64,000 nucleotides of DNA from Cheiracanthium punctorium (lineage: Eukaryota > Arthropoda > Arachnida > Araneae > Cheiracanthiidae). The translations under genes and the position numbers were made by a program. The notes below the pieces were generated by a model. It did no database searches. It saw nothing but the letters and a program-made list of their open reading frames with translations, and had not been told where the DNA came from. Below are positions 1-11,728 of this stretch, one piece after another (positions within the stretch are counted from its first letter, which is position 1; each line of letters opens with the position of its first letter). The stretch spans positions 1,919,873 to 1,983,872 of the forward strand of contig JAWZYV010013274.1 in NCBI GenBank assembly GCA_038373885.1. The letters are read 5' to 3'.

Positions 1-156
1 CTGAACTTTTTTTTTCTTCTTGGAGATTCTGTTTCGTCACAAGTAGTTATGATAACATTTTAGGAAAATGTTCTCTTCTTGCCTTGCGAAGAGCGGGTAC
101 ACACAACTATTTAATTATTAAAAAAAACGGTTCTCCACATCATGTTGTATCTAAGG

Positions 157-1114
157 CATAGGCGTAGAGTTATATGGGCCCGTGGGGCTCGAGCCCCCCC
201 AATAAATTGTGAATAAGGGCTGAGCCCACCCAATAATTTACCTCTAAATACAGAAAACTAATTAATACTAACATAAAAAAAGTATTTCACGCCATTTACA
301 AACGTTTAAAAAAACCCTTACTTGGACTTTTAAAAATGTTCTTCTTTTGATTTCAATCATTATTTAGTATTCATTGTGACGCTACGTAACACACAATGTT
401 ACTATAAGCTGCCCTCGCTAGGCTCTGGCTAATTGAAATCAGATTATGCAATGTAAAGTATGAAATGAAGAAAAGTTCAGATGTGTCTAAAATCAACACC
501 TCTATCGCATCGAAAATGTTTTTTTTTTCCTCCTTTGGATTTTTTACTTTGCTTCTATTCATAACTAATAACATGGTAGGAAGATACTAAGATGGATACT
601 TACCGTACACAGGTGTAGAATTCTATAGACCCATAGAGCTCGAGCGCCTCCAATAATTTACACTTATATATAGTAAGTCATAGCTGCCAACTACTACGGA
701 TTATAATTAATCATTTTTTACAAACAGAATATTTTTTAATTATTTTTTTCAGAGTAGTAACCAGCTCGCGCGCGCAGCGTAAAAATTTTGCTATATTTTA
801 AGCCGAAAAATCATGTAGAAAAAGTGGCTGATTATATTCCGTAGTAGTTGGCAGCTACGACTAAGTTATATGTACATGAATCAGTGGCGTAGCCAGAAAT
901 TTTTCATAAAGGGGGGGGTGTTACCACTTCTGCAACTCACATATATGTATACGGGTGTATGATAAGTGTGAGAAGAATATACATTTTGTATGGCAAAAAA
1001 TTCCTCACGGGGGGGTTATGACCCCCCTAACCGCCCTTGGCTACGACATTGACTTGAATATATGTGCTTGTGGGGCCCGACCCCCCCAATAATTTTGAAA
1101 ACTTTACGCTTATG
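157..1114. mobile_element. hAT-like non-autonomous element with 8-bp target duplication
   Basis: The element is flanked by exact 8-bp direct repeats ATCTAAGG (149-156 and 1115-1122). Its ends are imperfect inverted repeats, CATAGGCGTAGAGTT at the left against CATAAGCGTAAAGTT read from the right. Subterminal C/G runs follow each end. A related CTCGAG-containing motif recurs internally near 611-662, suggesting a nested or duplicated end. The uninterrupted target is present at about 63349-63356, so this is a filled/empty site pair. No transposase is visible. The 8-bp duplication fits the hAT superfamily (P or Merlin types are less likely). Confidence 0.75.
882..1051. mobile_element. hAT MITE, GGCGTAGCCA family, copy 1
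   Basis: This 170-bp element is nested inside the 958-bp hAT-like element. Its ends are CAGTGGCGTAGCCAGAAA and, read from the right, CAATGTCGTAGCCAAGG. Near-identical 8-bp flanks ACATGAAT (874-881) and ACTTGAAT (1052-1059) are the target duplication. The interior (TTTTCAT, G-run, GTTA...ACTCA...TATACATTTTG...GGCAAAAAA) is shared with copies at 38127, 55150 and 60701. It is non-coding. Confidence 0.8.
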
Positions 1115-1470
1115 ATCTAAGGTATTAATAGCATAACTTAAACCTAAAAAAGAATATGATGTAGAAATAAGACATTTTCAAAGTTAGAAATTTTTGCTGT
1201 AAACCGTCAAGCTTTTCTTTTTCTAATCGCGAATGACGCCGACATAGTTTTTTTGTGTCATAATATTACAATGGTCTCAGGTCAGTACTTATACTAACTT
1301 AACGAATAACTAACGAGTAACTTTACGCCAAGAGTCTAATTATTTTGCTTATTTTTAGATTCCACAACACTGGAACCAATTCGAATTATACATGCAAGAA
1401 AAATTTTCGTTCCCTATCGTGCGGAGAACGGGTACTCAGCTAGTATATAATAAAATCCGAGAGTAAACAT

Positions 1471-1513
1471 TGTATGTAGCTATGTATGTAAGTATGTAGG
1501 TAAGTAGGTAAGT
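1471..1513 (+). repeat. GTAT/GTAG/GTAA tetranucleotide tract
   Basis: Short degenerate tetranucleotide repeat near the Helitron 5' end. The same tract sits at the equivalent place near 62120-62160 and 63710-63752 with different unit counts. Confidence 0.8.
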
Positions 1514-1724
1514 TTGTGACCACCTATCTTTTTGCGCGCGTCTCTGGATCGCATTGCGCCAAGACAGGTGGTCGCACACCTACCGAATTTTGCATACGGC
1601 TTCACTGGGACAGTTCCTAACACGCCTCGGAGCGATTTTTTCGAAATTCGAATCAGAAAATGTTTTATTTTATGTTTTGTCCGATTTTTAGCGATTTTTC
1701 TCGCTTAATACGTAACAACGCCGG

Positions 1725-2285
1725 TGTTGATTCACATGCCGAAACTGGAGTGGCGCCACTGAAAGGCAGCTGCCGAGAAAGAGACAGTTTTTATTTTATT
1801 TTTTGTTTTCCTCTTACTTCGCATTCAATCGAGTCGTGGGAAAAAAGGAGTTCAAAAAAAGGCTTGATTCTGTTCATAGGCTTGTGAGTCGCTCAAGTCA
1901 ATATTCGTTTTTATATAAGCTGTAATTCACTATTCTTTATTCATCGCTAATTAAATGGTTTAAAGGAATATGAGAGCTTGTATCCTTGCGTCTAGGGATG
2001 GACGCGAGACGACTTTTTTGCGAGACGAGACAGAGATTTACAGCTTTTTTGCGAGACGAGACACACATTTTTAACATTACGCTATAGGGATTTTTGCGAG
2101 ACGAGACAAGATTTTAGGCTATTTTGCGAGACGCGAGACGCTTATTTTTCGTCTCGCGTCCATCCCTACTTGCGTCTGAGTCAAATTGATCGTTCGGGAA
2201 GAGGTGAGTACAAGTTTCATTATTATAGACGTAATTCAAGTCGTTTTAATCCGTAGCTAGAAATACTCTTATTCGTTACTCAACA
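1725..2285 (+). repeat. BEL/Pao 5' LTR with a MITE inside
   Basis: The LTR is 561 bp against 377 bp for the 3' LTR. The 184-bp excess is exactly the 176-bp MITE at 1993-2168 plus its 8-bp target duplication. It has TGTTGA...TCAACA ends. A TATATAAG stretch near 1912-1919 is a possible TATA element. Confidence 0.9.
1993..2168. mobile_element. 176-bp hAT-type MITE inside the 5' LTR
   Basis: Perfect terminal inverted repeats start TAGGGATGGACGCGAGAC. Exact 8-bp target duplications CTTGCGTC lie at 1985-1992 and 2169-2176. The interior repeats a TTTTGCGAGACGAGACA-like motif about four times, likely subterminal transposase sites. The 3' LTR and the LTRs of units B and C lack it. Confidence 0.9.
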
Positions 2286-2294
2286 TAATTTATT

Positions 2295-2312
2295 TGGTCC
2301 GTCGTAGCCTCA
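2295..2312 (+). other. Candidate BEL primer-binding site
   Basis: TGGTCCGTCGTAGCC begins nine bases after the 5' LTR. It starts with TGG, the complement of a tRNA CCA end, at the expected place. The matching tRNA was not identified. Confidence 0.4.
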
Positions 2313-2419
2313 GTTATCGATGAAGTATTAAAATTTAGTATTCAAAATTGAAATCAAAACACTGTATTTTGTAAATATTCAATATTCATTCTATTATTTA
2401 AAATATTGTATTCTTTGTA

Positions 2420-4341
2420 GTGGTTAGTTGTTATTATTGGCAAGAATGCATGATGTGTCCTAAAACTTCTAAAAACGAAGTTCATTTTGAGCAAGTATGC
2501 AAAGAATTAGATTTGTTTAGTCAGTTAATTAAAGACTGTGATAAAGAACAGCAGTCTAAAATCAAAATTTTGAAATCGAAAGTGAGATCTGCTGAACTTA
2601 GATTAGCGGAAATAGTTCAGAATTTTACAGTTAAAGAGAATGGCGATAATTTGGGGGAATATTTGAAATACCAGGAAATAATTTTCAATTTATATGTGGA
2701 TCTTGAGGAAAAAACAGATCCAGAGCCGGATACTAATGCTGGATATTCGGAATCAAAGGGTAAAGGTACATTCGTGAAATTACCTAAATTTGATCTCCCG
2801 CATTTTTATGGGGATTCGGAAACGTGGATTTCTTTTAAAGAATTATCTAGTTCTACAGTATTAGAAAATGAAAATTTGTCAAAGCTTGAAAAACTGTAGT
2901 ATTTACATTCCTCAGTTAGAGGAAACGCGGCAAAAATAATTCGTGGATTTTCTTTAAAGGAGGAGAATTTAAAGCATTGCTGGGATTTATTATGCGAAAG
3001 ATTCGAAAATAAAAGACTGTTAGCGTTATCCCAGATAAATAAAATATTTTTTACAAAGATATAGTTAAAGCTTATAATTAAAAAACTTTGTTAGAACTTG
3101 TGGATACATGTAATGAATCTATTAGGAATCTAAATACTTTAGGATTAGAATCAAATTCGTTAAGTCACTTGATATTGATTCAGTTTATGGTTTCAAAATT
3201 AGAACAACCACTAAAACAAAGGTGGGAGTTAACTTTAGAGAGTGATAAGATACCAGACTTAAATACATTTCGGAAATTTATTGAGCGGGAAGCGAGAGGT
3301 TTAGAGGACGTAAAGGGTATTAAATCGGAAGCAAAATTTAATCCAGCAAAAAAATCATTTGATGTTGGAGTAAATCGGAAACAGTTAGTCAATAGTGTAA
3401 TTCTTAAGAAAGGTTATGCTTGTGTGGTGTGCAGTCAAACTCATGCGTTATTCAAGTGCCCTACGTTCAATAAAATGTCTGTTTCTGAGCGATGGAAGGT
3501 TATAGAATTAAATAAACTCTGTCAAAATTGTCTGCGTAACAATCATCAAATAGAAAATTGCAGAATTAATATAAATTGTAAGAATTGCGCGGAGAAACAT
3601 CACACTCTTTTGCATGTATATGCAGCTAACATCGAAAATAAAGAAATAGTTAGCAATGAAAATTCGGAAACTTCGATTTCAAATACGGCACAATGTTATT
3701 CTAGTAAGGTGCTATTATCAACCGCTTTAATTAATGTCAAGGGCAAAAGGGGGAAGATTAGTCAGTGTAAAGCTCTAATTGATAATGCAAGCCAAAATTC
3801 GCTAATCACGAGGGCATGTGCCGAGCGTTTAGGATTACCACTACATAGTACATCACACAGTTTGGTAGGGGTTAATTGCATAGTTGCAGAAACATTATTA
3901 GACGGAACCGAATTTGAATTCACTCCGCATTTTTCAGTAGAGTCATTTTCAGTAAATGCATTCGTGGTGGGTAGGGTTACCTCACCTCTTCCGAATTTTC
4001 ATTTGAATCAGTACGAATGGCTTCATATCAATGGGCTACAGCTCGCTGATCCTAATTTCTTCATACAAAGCCCTATAGATGTGCTCTTAGGAGCGGACAT
4101 TTTCTCCCGCTTAATCATTGGAAGTGCCATCATGGGCCCTGCGGGTACGCCTACAGCCTTTCCAAGTAAAATCGGATGGTTTCGATGCGTTCAAATGGAT
4201 CTCACCATAAACTCAAATTCCAGTGTGATATGTCACACGACGTGTAAAACCAATGAATCCTGTCTAAATGAAACTTTAAACCAATTCTTCAATACTGAAT
4301 CGTTACCCAGTTCGGAACAAACCTGTTATTCCGACAAATAG
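2420..4341 (+). pseudogene. BEL/Pao gag-protease region, broken
   Basis: The first part (2420-2899) ends with KLPKFDLPHFYGDSETW, typical of the gag region of BEL elements. An in-frame TAG at 2897-2899 is followed by matching gag sequence in the same frame. Further stops and a frame change lie near 3060-3090. From 3088 a long open part holds cysteine/histidine knuckles (CVVC...H...C near 3420-3465, then CQNC...H...C and CKNC...H near 3520-3610). A retropepsin-like motif ALIDNASQNSLIT (about 3770-3810) and a DVLLGAD...AFPSKIGW stretch (about 4078-4182) follow, as in the A17 aspartic peptidase of BEL polyproteins. Gag would form particles and the protease would cleave the polyprotein. The stops make this copy defective. 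Assignment is from motifs. Confidence 0.8.
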
Positions 4342-4379
4342 GCCTACCCGACAGTAATACAACTACCTTGTAAATACAA

Positions 4380-7300
4380 CTACCCGAACCGAGGAAGGGA
4401 AATACATCGTAAGATTACCCTTTAGGGAAGATAAGGTGTTAGGCGAGAGAAAAGAGGGTGCTTTTCAGAGGTTTCGTTCTATCGAGAGAAAATTAATTCA
4501 AGATCCTGACTTACGGACACAATATACTCAATTCATGAGGGAATATATAGGCATGAAACATATGACTCTCTTAAATCCAGATGAAATAACCCTTCAACCT
4601 AATTATTTTCTACCGCATCACGGTGTAGTTAATGAGCACAGTACTACCACTAAACTTAGGGTAGTGTTTGATGCCTCATACAAATCGAATAACAAAAAAT
4701 CATTGAATGATGTGCTCTTAAAGGGACCAAAACTCCAAAGGAGTATTTTTCACATTTTACTTAAATTTAGAAGCTACCCTGTTGCGTTTACGGCGGACAT
4801 AGACAAAATGTATCGGCAAATTTTCGTGGCCGAAGAGGATAGACAATACCAAAGAATTTTTTGGCGAGAAAGTGTTGATGAACCTATTAATATTTATAAA
4901 TTAAACACTATAACCTACGGCACATCATGTGCGCCATATTTAGCTATTCGGACAAATCACAAGTTATGTAAAGATGAATACGGGAATTTCCCACTGGAAG
5001 CTGAAATTGCTAAGGAAAATTTTTATGTAGATGATTTATTCGCAGGAGGGGATTCGATAGAGTCAGCCCAAATAATAATTCAGGAGTTGCAGAAACTGAT
5101 GGGCTCAGGGGGATTTCCCTTAGAAAATGGGCTTGCAGTCATCCCGAAGCTCTTGCCGGACTGCCAGAGTCTGCAAAGACAGGTAGTTCAATTCATTGTT
5201 TTGATCAGGAGTCGTCTCAGAGAATTCTGGGAATATTTTGGAATTTAAATTCGGACTGTCTTCAAGTTCGGAGAGTAGATCCAGAAAGCGTCATTACGAA
5301 ACGTCAATTGCTATCGCAGATAGCTCAGACATATGATCCGTTAGGATTGATGGCACCTGCCACAATTGTGTTGAAAATTATGCTTCAAGAACTTTGGATA
5401 GCGGAAGTAACTAGCGGATGAACCCATCCCACCGAACATTCTGGAGAAATGGCGCAAATTTCAGTCTGAACTCCCTCATCTGAAGGACATTCAAATTCCA
5501 CGATATATGCATGTAGTTAATGCCACTAGAATAGAAATTCACGGATTCAGCGATGACTCATCAAAAGCCTATGCCGCCGTTGCCTATCTGCGCGTAATAT
5601 CAGACACTATCAATGTATCGTTAATAACTTCAAAAACCCGAGTTGCTCCCTTGAAACACTTAACTTTACCTCGGCTTGAACTTTCGGGAGCCCTTTTATT
5701 AGCAGAATTGATGAACGCTATACAAACTACCGTTAAATTCAAAGTCGATGAGATCTTCCTCTGGTGTGATTCCGGGATAACGCTGAGTTGGATAGCGAAC
5801 CCTCCAGCAAAGGGCAACCAATTTGTTAAACATCGCGTGGCAAAGATTAACTCACTGACGGCAATTGAGTCCTGGAGACACATGCCAGGGAAGCAAAATC
5901 CGGCTGATGCGGCCTCGCGAGGACTTTTTCCTCAACAGTTAAAGGCCAGCAATTGGTTTGTGGGTCCACCTTGGCTTCATTCGACCGTTAATGTCACTTC
6001 AAATGTGTTGCCCAGTTCTCCGATTTCAGATGACTATATATTATCAAGACAGGAAGATCACTATCTTGTAATAGAAACTACCCACTTCCCAGACTTTCTA
6101 TTGAAATACTCGTCATATTTAAAACTAGTTAGGATTGTAGCATGGATTTTTCGATTTTCTAATAATTCTCAATCATTAAAAATAACCGGACCGTTACAAT
6201 CTCAAGAAATAGCCCATGCGAAACGACGAATAGTTAAACTTCTACAGGCGGCAGAATTCTCTGAAGATATTCGACATTTAAAACAGAATAAACCTGTGAA
6301 GCCAACCAGTAAATTGTCGGCATTAAATGTATTCTTAGATTCCGATAACATTCTGCGCGTAGGAGGTCGACTAAGCAAACACCAGTCATTAACTTTCGAC
6401 CAAAAACACCCTATGCTCATTCCAAAAAACAACCATGTATCATCTTTAATTATACAACATTTCCACCAAATTAGTTTCCATGGTGGACAAAATCTAGTGT
6501 TAGCGTTAATCCGTCAAGAATATTGGATTCCGGATGGACATTCCACTGTGAGAAAGGTCCTCAGAAATTGCATAAGGTGCTTTAAACTAAGTGCAAAGCC
6601 CATTCACCAGATGATGGGCGATTTGCCAGTGGCACGCATCTCAGGAAATCGGCCATTCGAAACAGTCGGAGTCGATTACGCGGGACCAATATTTACCAAA
6701 TGCCAGCATCAGAGAAAGGCCACCAGATTCAAATCGTATTTATGTTTATTCGTTTGTATGTGCACCAAGGCCGTCCATCTGGAACTAGTCACCAGTTTAT
6801 CAACAGAGGCGTTTTTAGCGGCCCTACGACGTTTCATAGCGCGCAGAGGCTATCCATCCGACATTTATTCCGACAATGGGAGGAACTTTGTAGGAGCAAT
6901 TTCCTACTTAAAATCATTGATTAACTTATCCCGAAGCGAAACCATCCAAGACTTCTCATCAGCCAAGGCGATCACGTGGCATTTCATGCCTCCATATGCT
7001 CCCAATTTCGGTGGATTATGGGAGGCGTCGGTCAAATTGGCTAAACGCCATCTGCTAAAGACTTGTCAAAGCTCGCTTTTCACATTCGAAGAGCTTTCTA
7101 CGTTATTATGTCAAATAGAGGCCTGCATAAATTCACGTCCTCTAGTGCCATTGTCCCCTGACTCCAATGATGTCAGAGCCTTAACCCCCGGCCACTTTCT
7201 TATAGGAACTCCTTTGATGGAACTTCCTGAAACAAATAGTCGCAATACTAATCCAACTTTTAGTCTTTCTTCCAGATTTCGTCTTATTCTACAGCTCAAG

Positions 7301-7585
7301 AAACAGTTCTGGAGAAGATGGTCCAGAGACTATCTCTCACAGTTGATGTCCCGTCCAGTGAAACACAGATTGCCAAAGCTCATCCAAGTCGGCGACTTGG
7401 TCTTAATCCAAGAGGATTTCTCGTCACCTCTCCAGTGGAAATTAGGAAGCGTTGTCAAAGTGTTCCCGGGGAAAGACAACGTCACCCGTGTCGTGGAGCT
7501 GAAAGTCGCCTCAGGGATCATCCGTCGTCCGGTTTCTCGACTGGCAATCCTGCCAGTCTCATCGCCGGCCCCCGCAAGATGTTGA
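4380..7585 (+). pseudogene. BEL/Pao pol (RT, RNase H, integrase), frameshifted
   Basis: The reverse transcriptase (about 4400-5150) shows LRVVFDASY, FTADIDKMYRQI and the catalytic FYVDDLFAGG. Frame changes near 5120-5230 and a stop near 5418 break it. An open reading part from about 5417 to 7585 follows. It has RNase H features (GFSDDSSKAYAAVAY, LPRLELSGALLLAELM, WCDSGITLSWI, PGKQNPADAASRG), the integrase HHCC finger (HFHQISFHGG...C..CF near 6460-6590) and the D,D,E core (VGVDYAGP, SDNGRNFVGA, GGLWEASVK). A C-terminal domain ends RRPVSRLAILPV. A one-base difference in a C-run near 7570 relative to unit B changes the last residues. These enzymes would copy and integrate the element; here RT and RNase H are no longer in one frame. 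Confidence 0.88.
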
Positions 7586-7956
7586 TTCACATGCCGAGAC
7601 TGGAGTGGCGCCACTGAAAGGCAGCTGCCGAGAAAGAGACAGTTTTTATTTTATTTTTTGTTTTCCTCTTACTTCGCATTCAATCGAGTCGTGGGAAAAA
7701 AGGAGTTCAAAAAAAGGCTTGATTCTGTTCATAGGCTTGTGAGTCGCTCAAGTCAATATTCGTTTTTATATAAGCTGTAATTCACTATTCTTTATTCATC
7801 ACTAATTAAATGGTTTAAAGGAATATGAGAGCTTGTATCCTTGCGTCTGAGTCAAATTGATCGTTCGGGAAGAGGTGAGTACAAGTTTCATTATTATAGA
7901 CGTAATTCAAGTCGTTTTAATCCGTAGCTAGAAATATTCTTATTCGTTAGTCAACA
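7580..7956 (+). repeat. BEL/Pao 3' LTR (unit A)
   Basis: 377-bp LTR with TGTTGA/TCAACA ends. Pol reads to 7585, just into the LTR. Copies are at 22516-22892 and 30422-30798. Confidence 0.92.
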
Positions 7957-9582
7957 TCGCCGGTAATTACACTCGCAAGAAAACGAAATTTACATCATCG
8001 GATAGAGGAGAAAATTTTCTTTTAAAAATTGTTTGTTCGGACTGTGTAACATAATTTTCAGATTTTGGGGAATTTTTTAAATAAAATTAAATTTGACGAT
8101 GACTTTCGTAAAATATTTTTTAAATTCCTGCATCTTGAATTCTATCCGTCATAACTTTTTTATATTTTGTCAAATGACGGAGCATGCATTTCGCCCTCTT
8201 TTAAAAGAAAAACTAGAGGAAAATATAAATTAAGAGATTTTTTACGAATTTTTAAGTAAAGAATTATTTTCATTTCAATAGCAGCAGCTTAAAATTTCCG
8301 GTATGATATCTTGCGTTTTGGTTGTCTTGGAGACAGTAACAATTATTAAAATTGCCAGTTGAAAAAAAAATAAAATTACTTTAAAATAACTGAGTTTTCG
8401 CATGTGAAAAGTGCGTGATTTTGATGTCATAAGTTTAAAACCACTTTCGAAACTCAATCAGAATAACGGACTCACAAGCAAAACATACGCCACGCATGAA
8501 ATAATTCTATTTTTTACTTTACGTTGCCAGATAAATAATTGAATGCTGTTTCTTCACCAGTGAATTATCCAGCATTATTTTCAATTGAGATTTTAAACGG
8601 GTCACGTTTTCGAATAGCAGGAAATATATTGCAGTATTAAACAGGGCCTGATTATGGCCAACAGGGGTCCCGGGCATTGATGAATTTTGCGGCCCCCCCA
8701 TGTATGAAATTTGTTTTATTTTTCATAAATTTTTTTGTAGAAAAAGAACAACATTTGAAATTGGGGGCCATTTCGAGCCGGAGCCCCTGGGCAAAATCCC
8801 GATTTGCCCGTGCGATAATAGGGCCCTGGTGCTAAATACACAAATATGACAAGAACTATGCGTAAAAATTTATGGAGAGCTGATTTAGTGGCAACCATAA
8901 ACTGAAATGATTATCGTTTATGCTAATGCGTAAATTGCAAAGAATCACCAAAGAGTAAAAGCCTACATTCGTGGCAAATATCTAAACCGTTTCTTTAAAT
9001 TAAGCATTAACGGTTACAAAACGGAAATATATTGTATTGGTATTAGTAAAAGAGAGTATAAGTAATAGTAAGTAGATATGATAAGGCAATATTGATCAAA
9101 ACACAATATACCGCATTAATAAATATTTCTTGAAACTAAGTCTTCTATTCATTTTTCAACAGCCGTATTACATCACAGCTAACAAAACATTAAGTAATTC
9201 TACGTCGCGTTAATATATCCCGCGGTAGTTTCAACAGAAAAGACTGTAACAGAACTTTTTTCTTGGAGATTTCGTTTTGTCACAAGTAGTTTTGATCACA
9301 TTTTAGGAAAATGTTCTCCTCTTGCCTTGCGAAGAGCGGGTACACAACTATTTAATTATAAAATAAAACGGTTCTCCACATCATGTAGTATGTAAGGTAT
9401 TAATGGCATAGCTTAAATCTAAAAAAGAGTATGATGCAGAAATGAGACATTTTGAAAATTAGGAATTTTCACTGCAAACCGTCACGCTTTTCTTTTCTGA
9501 TTGTGAATGACACCGGCATAGTTTTTTGCGTCATAATATTAACAATGGTCACAGGTCAGTACTTATACTAACTTTACGAATA
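7957..9582 (+). other. Non-coding Helitron body after BEL (unit A)
   Basis: This continues the Helitron interrupted at 1724. It aligns with 22893-24542, 30799-32449 and, in diverged form, 62323-63540. Apart from the MITE at 8642-8828 no gene or RNA is visible. Confidence 0.7.
8642..8828. mobile_element. hAT MITE, CAGGGCC family (unit A)
   Basis: Ends CAGGGCCTGATTAT and, read from the right, CAGGGCCCTATTAT. Flanks GTATTAAA (8634-8641) and GTGCTAAA (8829-8836) are the aged 8-bp target duplication. The empty site GTGCTAAA is at 62763-62770 in the related Helitron. Copies are at 23578-23766 and 31484-31673, differing mainly in C/G run length. Confidence 0.85.
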
Positions 9583-11583
9583 GAGCTGAAGCAAACCGCA
9601 TGTATTCGGTACTAAGATACGGATAATCACTCAGACTCGAAGTAACGAATTGTTACTTTTCGGTTGATATCGTTACTCGTTACTCGATCCGAAGCTGTTT
9701 CGGATCGAGCAGCTTCGAACTTCGAATACAGACTTCCAAGCGAGGCGAACTAGGGGTAAACGGGTTCCAGTAATCGAGTACTAATATCTTCTGTTTGTTA
9801 CTGGATATCGGATCGCGGTTTCAAGGGGGAAAATGACTTTTGAGTGTGCATTTCGGATCGACCAGGTTCGAACTTCCAATACAAGACTGCCGGAGGGAGA
9901 AAATGAATTTCGGTATTTGAGTAATAGTATGTTCCGTTCTTTTACTAGATACCGGAAGTATTATGGATTCTCGCTGTTTGAAGGGAAAAATCAGTTTCAG
10001 TATTTGAGTAGTAGTATGTTCTGGTTGCAATTCGTTTGTGCCGAGCCGAATGGTATCGTTTTGATGAGGTTTGGAAGAATCCGTATGTTTCGTTACAGTT
10101 ATGGAAATGGATATACTATCTGCTGCTCTATTGATATGGGTCGTACAATGGGGGGATAGGATCCGGTGTATAGTGCGTTCTTATGCGCAGTTGAACTTTT
10201 TTCTTGCAGGGGGGGGGAAGGGGGTGTTCTTATAATTGTAGAGGAGCAATACATATAAGAGAAGCATGTTAGTAAGGGGTGCTAATTTCGAGCTTTCTAA
10301 CATTTTAGTACTAAATAGTGGTGCAATCAGAATTCTTTCTTTCAGGGTGGTTCCGAAACAGGATTGCGAACTTAACTTTTTCTTTTTTTTTTAGCTAGAA
10401 TCGAAATATGAGTAATAAGTAACAAATTATTTAAATACACCTTAAAAAAATAGTTTTTTATAAAGTAAACGAATTCACACATTTTTATTATTTAAAATAT
10501 TATTTGGAACTAAAAAAAATATTTAGCATGGAAACCTAAACACATTTTTTAAGTAATTGTTTAAAAAATATATAAAAAATTGGGAGCTACCCGGGATTTC
10601 TATGCCCACTCCTGCGTAAGCCACTGGTATTAAAATAATTCAATAAAGTTCAGTATGTTTCTAAAATTCCGGCGTTTAGGGGGCCATCTGCCCTATTTTA
10701 TGGTACATTTTATTCCATGAACTCATGGAATACGCATAGTCCGGTGCAACCATTCTTTCTGTATGAAAGGAGTGATAATTTTTGTTTAAAGAATGCTCTC
10801 ATATATGCACCCACAGAAGGGGCTAACCCCTTTCATCCCAAAAGTGCAGAAATAAAACTGGAAATATCTTAAAAATAGATAATTCTCACTGAATTAAACA
10901 ATTTTAATTTATAATATGGTAATTTTTAATTTACTTCGAAAAATCGTCCAGCAAAAGAAGTTTTTGATGTGAAATAAGAACTCACAAATAATAAAGATAT
11001 TATGCTTGTAGAGACGCAAAGTAGTTGATATCATACTGAGATCCCCTGCCCTGTGAATTTAATATATATGGCCCAATCCCTGGATCTCAGTATTCACGAA
11101 CCCGCTCCCAGAAAAAAACACGAGTCACAAGCTTTCCTTTACACTTTTTATGATAAGAGTGAAAAGGTTAAACCAGCGTTCAGAATTTAAAAAAGGGGGG
11201 TTTAGAAAAAAAAGAATGGCATATGTCTTTGGAAGATTTCTATGTGTACTCAGTAATTCGGATAATTTAGCATTGTATAAAACCATAAATGTGTACAAAA
11301 ACAATCTGTAAATCAGAGAAAATAAGCTCTAAATACAACTTTGTACAACTTCGCTAAAAAAAATTCTTTTTGGTTAGGTTTTGTTATGGGTTTATGTATG
11401 GGCGGCATATACCCATAACAACACTGTCCCGGATGTGTTGTTATGGGGCACATATAACACCCTATTACCGATTCTATTAGTAGTAATGAGAGTAACGAGT
11501 AACGAATACTTAGTAACAAAAAGCGAACATCTAAGTAAGAAATACATACGGATACTCATTTTGTCGTTACTTTTACAGCACTA
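9583..11583. mobile_element. 2.0-kb hAT-like non-autonomous element, unit A only
   Basis: Units B and C read straight through ACTTTACGAATAACTAATG. Unit A is interrupted here, with TTTACGAATA on both sides (9573-9582 and 11584-11593; the true duplication is probably 8 bp of this). The ends are short imperfect inverted repeats, AGAGCTG at the left and AGTGCTG read from the right. Many GTAAC/GTTAC motifs cluster in the outer ~120 bases at each end, as in hAT subterminal binding sites. A 108-codon open frame at 9833-10159 is unlike any known transposase. No transposase is visible. Confidence 0.7.
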
Positions 11584-11728
11584 TTTACGAATAACTAATG
11601 AGTAACTTTACACCAAGAGTCAAATCATTTTGCTTATTTTAAGATTCCAAATCACTGGAATCAATTCGAACTACACATAGAAGAAAAAGTTTCGTTCCGT
11701 ACCGCGCGGAGAACGGGCACGCAGCTAG

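Larger units (their letters stand above)
1..1443 (+). mobile_element. Helitron 3' portion, cut by the window start
   Basis: The stretch ends in GCGGAGAACGGG, a short spacer and CTAG (1440-1443), followed by T, which is the Helitron 3' terminus pattern. The same terminus recurs at 11728, 24675, 32582, 56560 and 62092. The body matches 63200-63682 (the CAAGTAGTT...TTTTAGGAAAATGTTC block), except that this copy carries a 958-bp insertion at 157-1114. No Rep/helicase coding is visible, so it is a non-autonomous copy. Terminal structure and within-window copies are seen directly; the Helitron assignment rests on the known CTRR-T end rule. Confidence 0.65.
1725..7956 (+). mobile_element. BEL/Pao LTR retrotransposon, near full length, coding broken
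   Basis: Two LTRs (1725-2285 and 7580-7956) begin TGTTGATTCAC and end TCAACA. They enclose gag, protease, reverse transcriptase, RNase H and integrase in BEL/Pao order. The flanks show CGCCGG at 1719-1724 and 7958-7963 (one T lies between the second LTR end and the right copy), a plausible target duplication. The LTRs differ by about four substitutions over 377 aligned bases by eye, plus a 184-bp MITE insertion in the left LTR, so the insertion is fairly young. Gag and pol carry stops and frameshifts, so the copy is not autonomous. Its 3' part from 5637 is repeated in units B and C. Confidence 0.9.
1444..11728 (+). mobile_element. Helitron interrupted by BEL, a MITE and a 2-kb hAT element
   Basis: The element begins directly after the CTAG of the upstream Helitron (TATATAATAAAATCCGAG, the same start as at 62093 and 63683). 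It ends at CTAG 11725-11728 after GCGCGGAGAACGGG. Without the BEL element (1725-7956), the 187-bp MITE (8642-8828) and the 2.0-kb hAT (9583-11583), it is a non-coding element of about 1.9 kb. Units B and C repeat its 3' part (to 24675 and 32582). A shorter internally deleted relative is at 62093-63682. It carries no helicase and would depend on an autonomous partner. Confidence 0.6.

Noticed and set aside
7318..7617. 99-codon ORF overlapping the end of pol, and longer forms at 22253 and 30159
   Set aside because: Alternative-frame shadow of BEL pol and the LTR. The integrase C-terminal domain is in the other frame.
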